This document shows positions 6,896 through 13,929 of a DNA stretch of 15,506 nt, one piece after another. The notes under the pieces are model-generated. The model did not search any database and was not told the DNA's origin. It was given only the letters and a program-made list of their open reading frames with translations. A program made the position numbers and the translations under genes. Source of the stretch: DATJLY01 sp035604195 (GTDB taxonomy: Bacteria > Pseudomonadota > Alphaproteobacteria > ATCC43930 > CGMCC-115725); contig DATNIY010000067.1 in the NCBI GenBank assembly GCA_035604195.1, forward strand, positions 1-15,506. The letters are read 5' to 3'. Position 1 is the first letter of the stretch. Each line of letters opens with the position of its first letter.

Positions 6896-8236
6896 ATGTC
6901 CCACGCCAAACCGCTCGGTCCTGCCGAGCTTACGCTTTCCACATCCGCCCCGGCCAAGCCCGCCGGCCCGGCCGTCACAACGGCGCGGCTCGCCAACGGG
7001 CTCGATATCGTCGTCATCCCCGATCATCGCGCCCCCGTGGTCACCCATATGGTCTGGTATCGCAATGGCTCGGCGGACGATCCGGTCGGCAAGTCGGGGA
7101 TCGCGCATTTCCTCGAACATCTGATGTTCAAGGGAACCAAGGATCACCCGGCGGGCAAATTCTCCGAATTGATCGCCGATCTCGGCGGCCAGGAGAATGC
7201 CTTCACCTCGAACGACTACACCGCCTATTTCCAGCGCGCCGCCAAGGAACATCTCAAGGTCTGCATGGACTATGAGGCCGACCGGATGAGCAATCTCGTG
7301 CTCACCGACGAAGTGGTTAAGCCCGAACGCGACGTCGTGCTCGAGGAGCGCCGCATGCGGACCGATTCCGATCCCGCCGATCTCCTGAACGAGGCGGTGC
7401 AAGCGGCGCTCTTCACCCGCCATCCCTATGGCACGCCGGTCATCGGTTGGGCCGACGATATCGAAGGCCTCGGGCGCGCCGACGCGCTCGCCTATTACGA
7501 GCGTTTCTACACGCCGGAAAACGCGATCCTCATCGTCGCGGGGGATGTGGACCCCGCCGCGGTCATCGATCTCGCCACCACGGTCTACGGCAGCATTCCC
7601 GCCCGCGGCGCAGCGCCGAAGCGCTTCCGTCCGCGCGAGCCGGACATCCACGCGCATCGGCTGGTGACGCTCGCCGACCAGAAGGTCGAGCAGCCCTCCT
7701 ATCAGACCGTCTTCCGCGTGCCGTCCTATCGCACGGCGGCGCGGGGCGAGGCCGAAGCGCTGGAAGTGCTCGCCCATTTTCTCGGCGGCGGTCAGGCGAG
7801 CCTGCTCTTCAAGACTCTCGTCATCGACAAGAAGATCGCGGTCTCCGCCGGCGCCCATTACGCCGGCACGGCGCTCGACGACACGCGCTTCTACGCCTAT
7901 GCCTCGCCCGCGCCCGGCGTCTCGCTCGAGACCCTAGACAGCGAGATCGAAAGGATCATCGCCGAGGTGGCGAAAAAGGGCATAGAGGAGGCCGATCTCG
8001 CCCGCGCCAAGACGCGGCTCGTCGCCGACGCGATTTATGCGCAGGACAGTCAGGTGGCGCTCGCGCAATGGTATGGCGCTTCGCTTGCCGCCGGTCTTGC
8101 GCTTACGGATATTGCGTCCTGGCCCGAGCGGATCGAAGCGGTCACGGCGGCCGATGTCGTGAAGGCAGCGCGCTGGCTCGACCGGCGGTGCAGCGTCACC
8201 GGCTTTCTCCTGCCCGAGCAGGCGGCTGCGGCATGA
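6896..8236 (+). CDS. M16 family zinc metallopeptidase, catalytic subunit type
   Basis: A 446-residue pitrilysin/M16B-family protein. The inverted zinc motif HFLEH is present (H71, E74, H75), in GIAHFLEHLMFKGTKDHP, and the third ligand is a Glu of the EE pair at 150-151 (ERDVVLEERRMR). A second, inactive-type M16 half follows (from about residue 190), with GGGQASLLFKTLV near 297; it lacks the usual Arg/Tyr substrate-binding pair. No signal peptide or membrane segment is seen, so it is likely cytoplasmic, although homologues are sometimes annotated as processing peptidases. The next gene begins 13 bases after this stop and encodes the complementary half, so the two probably work as a heterodimer. 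The start is the ATG at 6896, preceded by a weak AGAAAG. The substrate is unknown. Confidence 0.93.
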   Translation: MSHAKPLGPAELTLSTSAPAKPAGPAVTTARLANGLDIVVIPDHRAPVVTHMVWYRNGSADDPVGKSGIAHFLEHLMFKGTKDHPAGKFSELIADLGGQENAFTSNDYTAYFQRAAKEHLKVCMDYEADRMSNLVLTDEVVKPERDVVLEERRMRTDSDPADLLNEAVQAALFTRHPYGTPVIGWADDIEGLGRADALAYYERFYTPENAILIVAGDVDPAAVIDLATTVYGSIPARGAAPKRFRPREPDIHAHRLVTLADQKVEQPSYQTVFRVPSYRTAARGEAEALEVLAHFLGGGQASLLFKTLVIDKKIAVSAGAHYAGTALDDTRFYAYASPAPGVSLETLDSEIERIIAEVAKKGIEEADLARAKTRLVADAIYAQDSQVALAQWYGASLAAGLALTDIASWPERIEAVTAADVVKAARWLDRRCSVTGFLLPEQAAAA

Positions 8237-8238
8237 GG
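8235..8238 (+). promoter_or_regulatory. Ribosome binding site of the second M16 gene, overlapping the first gene's stop
   Basis: GAGG overlaps the TGA of the upstream gene (8234-8236) and is 11 bases before ATG 8250. It argues for 8250 over the in-frame GTG at 8238 and for translational coupling of the pair. Confidence 0.5.
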
Positions 8239-8249
8239 TGGCTGATCAC

Positions 8250-9545
8250 ATGACCGCACATTCCAAGACCGAGACGGGCGAGGCCGCCACACCGTCCCGC
8301 GCGGCAAGCGTGCAGACCATCGTCTCGCCAGGCGGCATCGGGGCCTGGCTCGTCGAGGATTATGCGGTGCCGCTCGTCGCGCTCGAATTCGCCCTGATCG
8401 GCGGCGCCGCGCAGGACCCGCAAGGCAAGCCGGGCGTCGCAACTCTGCTGGCCGGGCTGCTCGATGAAGGCGCGGGGCCGTATGATTCGGACGCCTTCCA
8501 CCGCGCCCTCGAAGAACAGGCCATCGAGCTTTCGTTTTCGGCCGACCACGATTTTCTCTCAGGCCGGATGCAGACGCTGGCGCGGAACAAGGCGCAAGCC
8601 TTCGAATTGCTTCATCTCGCCGTCGCCGAGGCGCGGCTCGAGGCGGACGCCTTCGAGCGGGTGAAGAGCCAGATCGCGGCCGGCTTGAAGCGCGAGTTGA
8701 ACGACCCCGACCATGCCGCGAGCCGCGCCCTCCGCGGCCTTTCCTATCCGGGCCATCCCTATGGCGCGCCGCTGCGTGGCGATCTCGACACGCTCCCCGA
8801 TCTCACGCGAACCGATGTCTTCGACATGCGCGCCGCGACCTTTGCCCGCGACAACTTGAAGATCGCCGTGGTCGGGGCGATCGATGCGGAAACGCTCGGC
8901 AAATATCTCGACGAGGTCTTCGGCGCTCTGCGCGAGGAGGCCTCGCTCGCGCCAGTCGCGGATGTCGTCTTTTCGGGCGCCGGCACGCGCCATATCGTCG
9001 ATCTCGACGTTCCGCAATCGACGATTCGCTTTGGCCGGCAGGGCATCGCGCGCAGCGACAAGGATCTCATTCCCGCGATGGTGGTCAATCATGTGCTGGG
9101 TGGCGGAGTGTTTTCGGCGCGGCTCTTCAAGGAAGTGCGGGAGAAGCGCGGGCTCGCCTACTCCGTCTATTCGCGGCTCATCGATGAGGACCATGCGGCG
9201 ATGCTGTGGGGCGGGACCTCGACCAAGAACGAGCGCGCGGCCGAATCGATGCAGGTGATCGAGGCCGAGATCCGCAATTTGAGCGAAGCGGGCCCGACCG
9301 AGGAAGAGCTCGACAAGGCGAAGAAATATCTGATCGGCTCCTATGCGCTGCGTTTCGATACGTCGACCAAGATCGCCGGCCATCTCGCCAGGCTGCAGGC
9401 CGAAGGCTACGGCGTCGATTTCCTCGACGAGCGCAACAGGCTGATCGCCGGCGTGACCATGGAAGACGCCAAGCGCGCCGCCAAGCGCCTGTTCGGCGAC
9501 GGCTCGCTCCTCGTCGCTGTGGTGGGACGGCCGGTGGGGATGTAG
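8250..9545 (+). CDS. M16 family protein lacking the zinc site (non-catalytic partner)
   Basis: A 431-residue M16-fold protein. Where the upstream gene has HFLEH, this one reads TLLAG (T65, A68, G69), so the zinc ligands and catalytic Glu are absent. It does carry the C-terminal FSARLFKEVREKRGLAYSVY block (from F288), including the Arg/Tyr motif near R300-Y307, which in M16B enzymes helps bind substrate. This is the standard division of labour in heterodimeric M16B peptidases, where one subunit supplies zinc and the other the Arg/Tyr pair. It starts 13 bases after its partner. A GTG at 8238 is an alternative start giving 435 residues. No secretion signal is seen. It very likely shares a transcript with its partner. 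Confidence 0.92.
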   Translation: MTAHSKTETGEAATPSRAASVQTIVSPGGIGAWLVEDYAVPLVALEFALIGGAAQDPQGKPGVATLLAGLLDEGAGPYDSDAFHRALEEQAIELSFSADHDFLSGRMQTLARNKAQAFELLHLAVAEARLEADAFERVKSQIAAGLKRELNDPDHAASRALRGLSYPGHPYGAPLRGDLDTLPDLTRTDVFDMRAATFARDNLKIAVVGAIDAETLGKYLDEVFGALREEASLAPVADVVFSGAGTRHIVDLDVPQSTIRFGRQGIARSDKDLIPAMVVNHVLGGGVFSARLFKEVREKRGLAYSVYSRLIDEDHAAMLWGGTSTKNERAAESMQVIEAEIRNLSEAGPTEEELDKAKKYLIGSYALRFDTSTKIAGHLARLQAEGYGVDFLDERNRLIAGVTMEDAKRAAKRLFGDGSLLVAVVGRPVGM

Positions 9546-9558
9546 ATTGCCTGCCGCT

Positions 9559-9593
9559 CCTCTCCCCATTTCGCTGACGCTCATGGGGAGAGG
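9559..9593. repeat. Variant hairpin repeat between the M16 pair and mutL
   Basis: CCTCTCCCCAT (9559-9569) pairs perfectly with ATGGGGAGAGG (9583-9593) around a 13-base loop, TTCGCTGACGCTC. The stem core CTCTCCCC/GGGGAGAG is the same as in the other repeats, but the loop differs from the usual CTTGCG. It begins 13 bases after the second M16 stop and ends 18 bases before mutL, so it sits in the gap of a possible transcript. Confidence 0.7.
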
Positions 9594-9611
9594 GGACACG
9601 CCAAGCGAGGA

Positions 9612-11411
9612 ATGATGCCCGTCCGCCGCCTCGATCCCGTGCTCGTCGATCGCATCGCCGCCGGCGAAGTCGTCGAGCGGCCGGCCTCCGCGGTCAAGGA
9701 ACTCGTCGAGAATGCGCTCGATGCCGGGGCGAGCCGCATCGAGGTCGCCATCGAAGCGGGCGGCCGGCGGTTGATCCGCGTCATCGACAATGGCGCCGGC
9801 ATGAGCGCTGAAGATCTCGATCTCGCGGTCGAGCGCCACGCGACATCGAAATTGCCGGACGGCGATCTCAGCTCTATCGCGACGCTCGGCTTTCGCGGCG
9901 AGGCTCTGCCCTCGATCGGCTCGGTCGCGAGCCTCGACATAACCACGCGCTCAGCGGGCGCGGCGCATGGCTCAGCCATCCGCGTCGATCAGGGCGTGAA
10001 GGGCGCGCTCGTGCCGGCGGCGCAGCCGCAGGGCACGCGGGTCGAGGTGCGCGAGCTTTTCGCCGCGACCCCGGCGCGGCTCAAGTTCTTGAAGAGCGAG
10101 CGCGCCGAGGCGCAGGCCGTCGGCGATGTCATCCAGCGCCTCGCCATGGCGCATCCTTGCGTGCGCTTCACGCTCTCCGGCCCCGACGTGACGGGCTTCG
10201 ACTACGCGCCATGCGCGGCGGACGAAGCAGGCTTGCTGCAGCGGCTCACCCAGGTCCTCGGCAAGGAATTTCGCGCCAATGCGCTGCCCCTCGATGCCGC
10301 GCGCGAGCGCGTGCGCCTTCACGGCTTCGCCGGCCTGCCGACCTGGCACCGGGCCAATGCCTCGGCACAATATCTCTTCGTCAACGGCCGGCCGGTGCGC
10401 GACAAGCTCTTCGCCGGCGCGATCCGCGCCGCCTATATCGACCATATGCCGGCCGGCCGCTATCCGGCGCTCGTCCTGTTCGTCGCCTGCGATCCGGGCG
10501 AGGTCGACGTCAACGTGCATCCGGCCAAGGCCGAAGTCAGGTTCCGCGACTCGGGGCTCGTCCGCGGCCTTCTGATCGGCGCGCTGAAACAGACCTTGGC
10601 GGCGGCGCTGCATCTGGCGACGCCGTCCGGCGCCGCCGCTACGATCGAGGTGGTCACCCGCCGCCAAGGCATGAACGGCGCTTGGCCGCGCGCCAGGCCG
10701 CATGCTGCGGAATGGAGCCCGGATCGCTCGCCCGCCAATCCGGGCTTCGCCGAAGAGCAGGCGCGCTTCGAAGAATTCGCGCCCGGCGCCGATGCGCGGG
10801 CGCATGCGGGGGAGCCCGAGACCTGCGCGGCGCCGCTCGGCGCGGCCCGCGCGCAGGTGCACGAGACCTATATCATCGCGCAGACGCAGGACGGGATCGT
10901 CATCGTCGATCAGCACGCGGCGCATGAGCGGCTGGTCTACGAGCGGCTCAAGGCGGCGCGTGCGCAGGAGGCCATCGAGCGCCAGCCGCTGCTTATCCCG
11001 GCGGTCGTCGACATGGACGAGGCCAGCGTGGCGCGGCTCATCGATGCGGTGCCGCTGCTCGCCGAGTTCGGGCTCGCAATCGAGCCTTTCGGGCCTGGCG
11101 CGGTCTTGCTGCGCGAACAGCCAAGCCTGCTGAAGAGCCTCGATGCGGGGCGCCTGCTGCGCGATCTCGCCGACACGCTCGCCGAAGATGATCGGACGAC
11201 CGTGCCGCTCGAGCGGCGGCTCGATCATGTGCTCGCGACGCTCGCCTGCCATAACTCGGTCCGCGCCGGCCGGCGGCTATTGCCGGAGGAGATGAACGCG
11301 CTGCTGCGCGAGATGGAACAAACGCCCGGCGCCGGCCAATGCAATCACGGCCGCCCGACCTATATCGAACTGAAGCTCGCCGACATTGAGCGCCTGTTCG
11401 GGCGGAGATGA
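9612..11411 (+). CDS. mutL: DNA mismatch repair protein MutL with endonuclease motif
   Basis: MutL links MutS mismatch recognition to strand incision and excision. The 599-residue protein has an intact N-terminal GHKL ATPase: ELVENALDAGA (E33, N37 region), VIDNGAGM (D59 to M64) and GFRGEAL (93-99), then VNGRPV and the VDVNVHPAKAEVRF block. A variable Pro/Ala-rich linker covers about 340-415. The C-terminal domain contains DQHAAHERLVYE (from D433), the DQHA(X)2E(X)4E endonuclease motif, with ACHNSVRAG (from A546) and CNHGRP (577-582) completing the metal site. It is therefore a nicking MutL, as expected in bacteria without MutH. Start codons at 9612 and 9615 are adjacent; GAGG at 9607-9610 lies only 1 base before the first and 4 before the second, so 9615 may be used. 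Confidence 0.97.
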   Translation: MMPVRRLDPVLVDRIAAGEVVERPASAVKELVENALDAGASRIEVAIEAGGRRLIRVIDNGAGMSAEDLDLAVERHATSKLPDGDLSSIATLGFRGEALPSIGSVASLDITTRSAGAAHGSAIRVDQGVKGALVPAAQPQGTRVEVRELFAATPARLKFLKSERAEAQAVGDVIQRLAMAHPCVRFTLSGPDVTGFDYAPCAADEAGLLQRLTQVLGKEFRANALPLDAARERVRLHGFAGLPTWHRANASAQYLFVNGRPVRDKLFAGAIRAAYIDHMPAGRYPALVLFVACDPGEVDVNVHPAKAEVRFRDSGLVRGLLIGALKQTLAAALHLATPSGAAATIEVVTRRQGMNGAWPRARPHAAEWSPDRSPANPGFAEEQARFEEFAPGADARAHAGEPETCAAPLGAARAQVHETYIIAQTQDGIVIVDQHAAHERLVYERLKAARAQEAIERQPLLIPAVVDMDEASVARLIDAVPLLAEFGLAIEPFGPGAVLLREQPSLLKSLDAGRLLRDLADTLAEDDRTTVPLERRLDHVLATLACHNSVRAGRRLLPEEMNALLREMEQTPGAGQCNHGRPTYIELKLADIERLFGRR

Positions 11412-11463
11412 TGGAGAAGCAATTCATCTCATGGAATCCACGCGATCAAAAGCATGAATCGCT

Positions 11464-11590
11464 ACGCGCGTTCCTTTTCCCCTTGCGGGAGAAGGTGCCC
11501 CGCGAAGCGGGGCGGATGAGGGGTTACGCGACCCCTCACCCGGTCGGCTCCGCCGTCCACCCTCTCCCGCAAGGGGAGAGGGTTCGCGCA
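11464..11590. repeat. Short-form copy of the modular hairpin repeat between mutL and purD
   Basis: A 127-bp element with near-identical inverted-repeat arms (ACGCGCGTTCCTTTTCCCCT on the left; the right arm is the same motif reversed). Inside are GCCCCGC-GAA-GCGGGGC (11497-11513), GGGGT/ACCCC (11520-11535) and GGTCGGC-TCC-GCCGTCC (11542-11558, one mismatch). Read on the opposite strand to the copy at 3753, it aligns with that copy minus its two inner hairpins. The remainder of the mutL-purD gap (11412-11463 and 11591-11640) shows nothing I can name. Confidence 0.8.
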
Positions 11591-11640
11591 CCCGGGCATG
11601 TGAGGATGCCTTATCTGAGCCATTGCTCTAAGTGTGCATC

Positions 11641-12927
11641 GTGAACCTTCTTCTCCTCGGCTCGGGCGGACGCGAGCATGCGCTCGCCAATCAATTGGCG
11701 AAAAGCCCCTTGCTCGACGTTCTCTACGCGGCGCCCGGCAATCCGGGCATCGCGCGGCTCGCCACGAATATTGGGCTCGATCCGTCCGATCACCCCGCCG
11801 TCATCGATTTCTGCCAGTCGAACGACATTGGCTTCGTCGTCGTGGGGCCGGAGGCGCCGCTCGTCGAAGGCATCGTCGATGCGCTGGAGGGCGCCGGCAT
11901 CACAGCCTTCGGGCCGAGCCGCGCCGCCGCGCAGCTCGAAGGCTCGAAAGGCTTCGCCAAGGAGCTCTGCCGCCGCGTTGGAATCCCGACCGCGGATTAT
12001 GCGCGGTTCACCAAAGCCGCGCCGGCGAAAGCGTACATCCGCAAGCGCGGCGCGCCCGTCGTCGTCAAAGCCGATGGGCTTGCCGCCGGCAAGGGCGTCG
12101 TCGTCGCGCAGAGTCTCGCGGAGGCGGAGGCGGCCGCGGACATGATGCTCAAAGGCGGCTTCGGCGCGGCGGGACGTTCGATCCTCATCGAAGACTATGT
12201 CGAAGGCGAGGAAGTCTCCTTCTTCGCGCTCTGCGATGGCAAGACGGCGCTCGCCTTCGCCTCGGCGCAGGACCATAAGCGCGTCGGCGATGGCGATACG
12301 GGGCCGAACACCGGCGGCATGGGCGCCTATTCGCCGGCCCCGATCATGGATCAAGCGCTTGAGGCACGCGTCATGGCCGAGATTGTCGATCCCGCCTTGC
12401 GCGGCATGGCGGAGATGGGCATGCCCTTCAAAGGCGTGCTCTTCGCCGGTTTGATGATCAGCCGCGACGGGCCGAAGCTCATCGAGTTCAACGTCCGCTT
12501 CGGCGATCCCGAGGCGCAGGCCATCCTGCCGCGGCTCAAAGAGGATCTTCTTGTGCTGATGCTCGCCTGCGCCGAGGGGCGGCTCGCCGAGCGCAGGCTC
12601 AAATTCTCGCCCAAGAGCGCCTTGACCGTGGTGCTCGCCGCTGAAGGCTATCCCGGCACGCCGAAGAAAGGCTCGGAGATCCGCGGGCTCGACAAGGCGG
12701 CGGCGATGCCGGGCGTGCTAGTGACGCAGGCCGGAACAAGGCGCGAGGGGCGGCGGCTTCTCGCCGACGGCGGGCGGGTTTTGAGCGTGACGGGCGTTGG
12801 CGCCACGCTCGCAGAGGCGCGCATCCGCGCCTATGCCGGGGTCGACGCCATCGACTGGCCGGGCGGCTTCTGCCGCCGCGACATCGGCTTGCGCGCGGTG
12901 AAGGGGTGCGGCCCCTGTCCGCGCTAG
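11641..12927 (+). CDS. purD: Phosphoribosylamine-glycine ligase (GAR synthetase)
   Basis: PurD joins glycine to 5-phosphoribosylamine with ATP, the second step of de novo purine synthesis. From the GTG at 11641 the product is 428 residues, close to the family norm. It opens with the nucleotide-fold signature LLLLGSGGREHALA. The ATP-grasp domain shows VVVKADGLAAGKGVVVA, GPNTGGMGAYSPAP (from about 221) and IEFNVRFGDPEAQ (from about 282), and the C-terminus has the typical IDWPGGFCRRDIG. Another in-frame GTG lies at 11632; 11641 is preferred because it aligns with MN.LLLGSGG starts, although neither has a clear ribosome site. The last eight residues (KGCGPCPR) appear to come from a decayed intergenic repeat. 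No other pur gene is adjacent. It converges with rsmD. Confidence 0.96.
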   Translation: MNLLLLGSGGREHALANQLAKSPLLDVLYAAPGNPGIARLATNIGLDPSDHPAVIDFCQSNDIGFVVVGPEAPLVEGIVDALEGAGITAFGPSRAAAQLEGSKGFAKELCRRVGIPTADYARFTKAAPAKAYIRKRGAPVVVKADGLAAGKGVVVAQSLAEAEAAADMMLKGGFGAAGRSILIEDYVEGEEVSFFALCDGKTALAFASAQDHKRVGDGDTGPNTGGMGAYSPAPIMDQALEARVMAEIVDPALRGMAEMGMPFKGVLFAGLMISRDGPKLIEFNVRFGDPEAQAILPRLKEDLLVLMLACAEGRLAERRLKFSPKSALTVVLAAEGYPGTPKKGSEIRGLDKAAAMPGVLVTQAGTRREGRRLLADGGRVLSVTGVGATLAEARIRAYAGVDAIDWPGGFCRRDIGLRAVKGCGPCPR

Positions 12928-13056
12928 CGGGGGAGAAGGAAGCGCAACCCTCTCCCCGCTTGCGGGGAGAGGGTAGAGTGAGGGGTCGGGTGATTTGCAC
13001 CAAGCGGTGCACCCCCCTCCCTAACCCTCCCCCGCAAGGGGGGAGGGAACGCGCGC
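12905..13056. repeat. Two adjacent hairpin repeats in the convergent purD/rsmD gap
   Basis: The intact part, about 12942-13056, has arms AACCCTCTCCCCGCTTGCGG and, reversed on the right, CCTCCCCCGCAAGGGGGGAG, enclosing TTGCACCAAGCGGTGCA. To its left (12905-12940) is a degenerate half copy: GGGGTGCGGCCCC then GTCCGC and GGGGGAGAAGG, comparable to 13705-13727 plus the outer arm of the long copy. The pair spans the 3' ends of both genes: the purD stop is at 12927 and the rsmD stop at 13021. The hairpins could end transcription from both sides. Confidence 0.75.
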
Positions 13057-13602
13057 CCCGAGAATCACGATTTTCGTATCCCCATAGACGCGCGTTTCGA
13101 GAATTCGATAGAGGTCAGGCACGAGAAGCTCGGCATCCGCCCTCTCTTCAACGACGACCAGCGCGCGCGGAGCAAGCCAACTGCCGTCGCGCAACGCGAC
13201 GAGCGCAGCTTCCGCGAGATGTTGGCCATAGGGCGGATCGAGGAAGGCGAGGCTGAAGCGCTCGCCCGGCGGCGCTTGCCCAAGCTTGCGCGCATCGCGG
13301 CGAAAGATCCGCGTCGCGCCGCCGAGCCCGAGCGCATCGACGTTGGCGCGGATGAGCGCGCGGGCCTCGCCTGACGTCTCGACGAACAAGGCCTTGCGCG
13401 CGCCGCGCGACAGAGCTTCGAGCCCCATCGCGCCGGTGCCGGCGAAAAGGTCGATCACCGCCGCGTCGGTCACCGGATCATCATAGGCATGCGCGAGGAT
13501 GTTGAAGATCGTCTCGCGCAAACGGTCGGAGGTCGGCCGGATCTCGCTGTCGGCTGGGCTTTGCAGAACCCACCCCTTGAACCGCCCGCCGATGATGCGC
13601 AT
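13021..13602 (-). CDS. rsmD: 16S rRNA (guanine966-N2)-methyltransferase RsmD
   Basis: RsmD methylates G966 of 16S rRNA during 30S assembly using S-adenosylmethionine. The 193-residue product starts MRIIGGRFKG, typical of the family, then IRPTSDRLRETIFNIL. The methyltransferase core shows motif I DLFAGTGAMGLEALSRGA (from D51) and the catalytic LDPPYG (DPPY at 122-125). The start at 13602 has AAGGAG 4 bases upstream (13607-13612). The frame is open further to 13839, but only through repeat sequence. The last ten residues or so (RVPSPLAGEG) are encoded by the right arm of the intergenic repeat, so the natural stop has been lost or moved. It follows rluB on the same strand, 327 bases downstream, with a long repeat between them. 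Confidence 0.95.
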   Translation of the reverse strand: MRIIGGRFKGWVLQSPADSEIRPTSDRLRETIFNILAHAYDDPVTDAAVIDLFAGTGAMGLEALSRGARKALFVETSGEARALIRANVDALGLGGATRIFRRDARKLGQAPPGERFSLAFLDPPYGQHLAEAALVALRDGSWLAPRALVVVEERADAELLVPDLYRILETRVYGDTKIVILGARVPSPLAGEG

Positions 13603-13606
13603 GAGG

Positions 13607-13612
13607 CTCCTT
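13607..13612 (-). promoter_or_regulatory. Strong ribosome binding site of rsmD
   Basis: AAGGAG on the minus strand, 4 bases before the ATG at 13602. It fixes the start and excludes the longer reading through the repeat. Confidence 0.7.
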
Positions 13613-13630
13613 ATGAACTCGCTGAGCCGC

Positions 13631-13867
13631 CATTGCGAGCGAAGCGAACAGCGCGAACCCTCTCCCCTTGCGGGAGAGGGTGGCTTGCGGAGCAAGCCGG
13701 GTGAGGGGTCGCGCGACCCCTCATCCGCCTCGCCATAGCCCGCCGCATGCGGCGGGCGTTCCATGATTGAGGGCGTGCGAAGCACGCCCCATGGCTCGGC
13801 ACCTTCTCCCACAGGGGGAGAAGGAACGCACACGCACATTATGGATTGCTTCGCTTCGCTCGCAATG
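13631..13867. repeat. Outer inverted repeat flanking the long hairpin repeat
   Basis: CATTGCGAGCGAAGCGAA at 13631-13648 has a perfect 18-bp inverted copy, TTCGCTTCGCTCGCAATG, at 13850-13867. This TTCGCTCGCAATGAC-type sequence is a known kind of widespread intergenic repeat in Hyphomicrobiales and other bacteria. The 201 bases between the arms are almost entirely the other repeat family (13651-13830), so the two are nested. Together they fill most of the 327-base gap between rluB and rsmD; the remainder (13868-13929) shows nothing identifiable. Confidence 0.8.
13651..13830. repeat. Long copy of the modular hairpin repeat upstream of rsmD
   Basis: A second long-form element, in the same orientation as the one at 3753. 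Modules in order: arm hairpin CCTCTCCCCTTGCGGGAGAG, hairpin GGCTTGC-GGA-GCAAGCC (13682-13698), palindrome GGGGTCGCGCGACCCC (13705-13720), outer helix (13727-13736 with 13791-13800, two mismatches), the perfect palindrome GCCCGCCGCATGCGGCGGGC (13738-13757), hairpin GGGCGTGC-GAA-GCACGCCC (13771-13789) and the closing arm ACCTTCTCCC...GGGGGAGAAGG. The two inner hairpins are base-for-base identical to those at 3843 and 3877. Confidence 0.85.
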
Positions 13868-13929
13868 ACACGGCAAGCGGCTCGACGGATCAGGCGATAA
13901 TCTTAGCAAACCGCTTGAAGAATAATACG

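Noticed and set aside
6743..7858. 371-codon open frame antisense to the first M16 gene
   Set aside because: It starts inside the well-conserved M16 coding region and runs out through a repeat; no motif.
8559..9839. 426-codon open frame antisense to the second M16 gene and the start of mutL
   Set aside because: It spans the hairpin repeat and two real genes; composition only.
9972..11252. 426-codon open frame antisense to mutL
   Set aside because: MutL has all its motifs in frame on the plus strand; this is its mirror.
11464..13830. Clustered hairpin repeats considered as a CRISPR array or integron attachment sites
   Set aside because: Copies are separated by whole genes, differ in length, have no regular spacers, and no cas or integrase gene is present.
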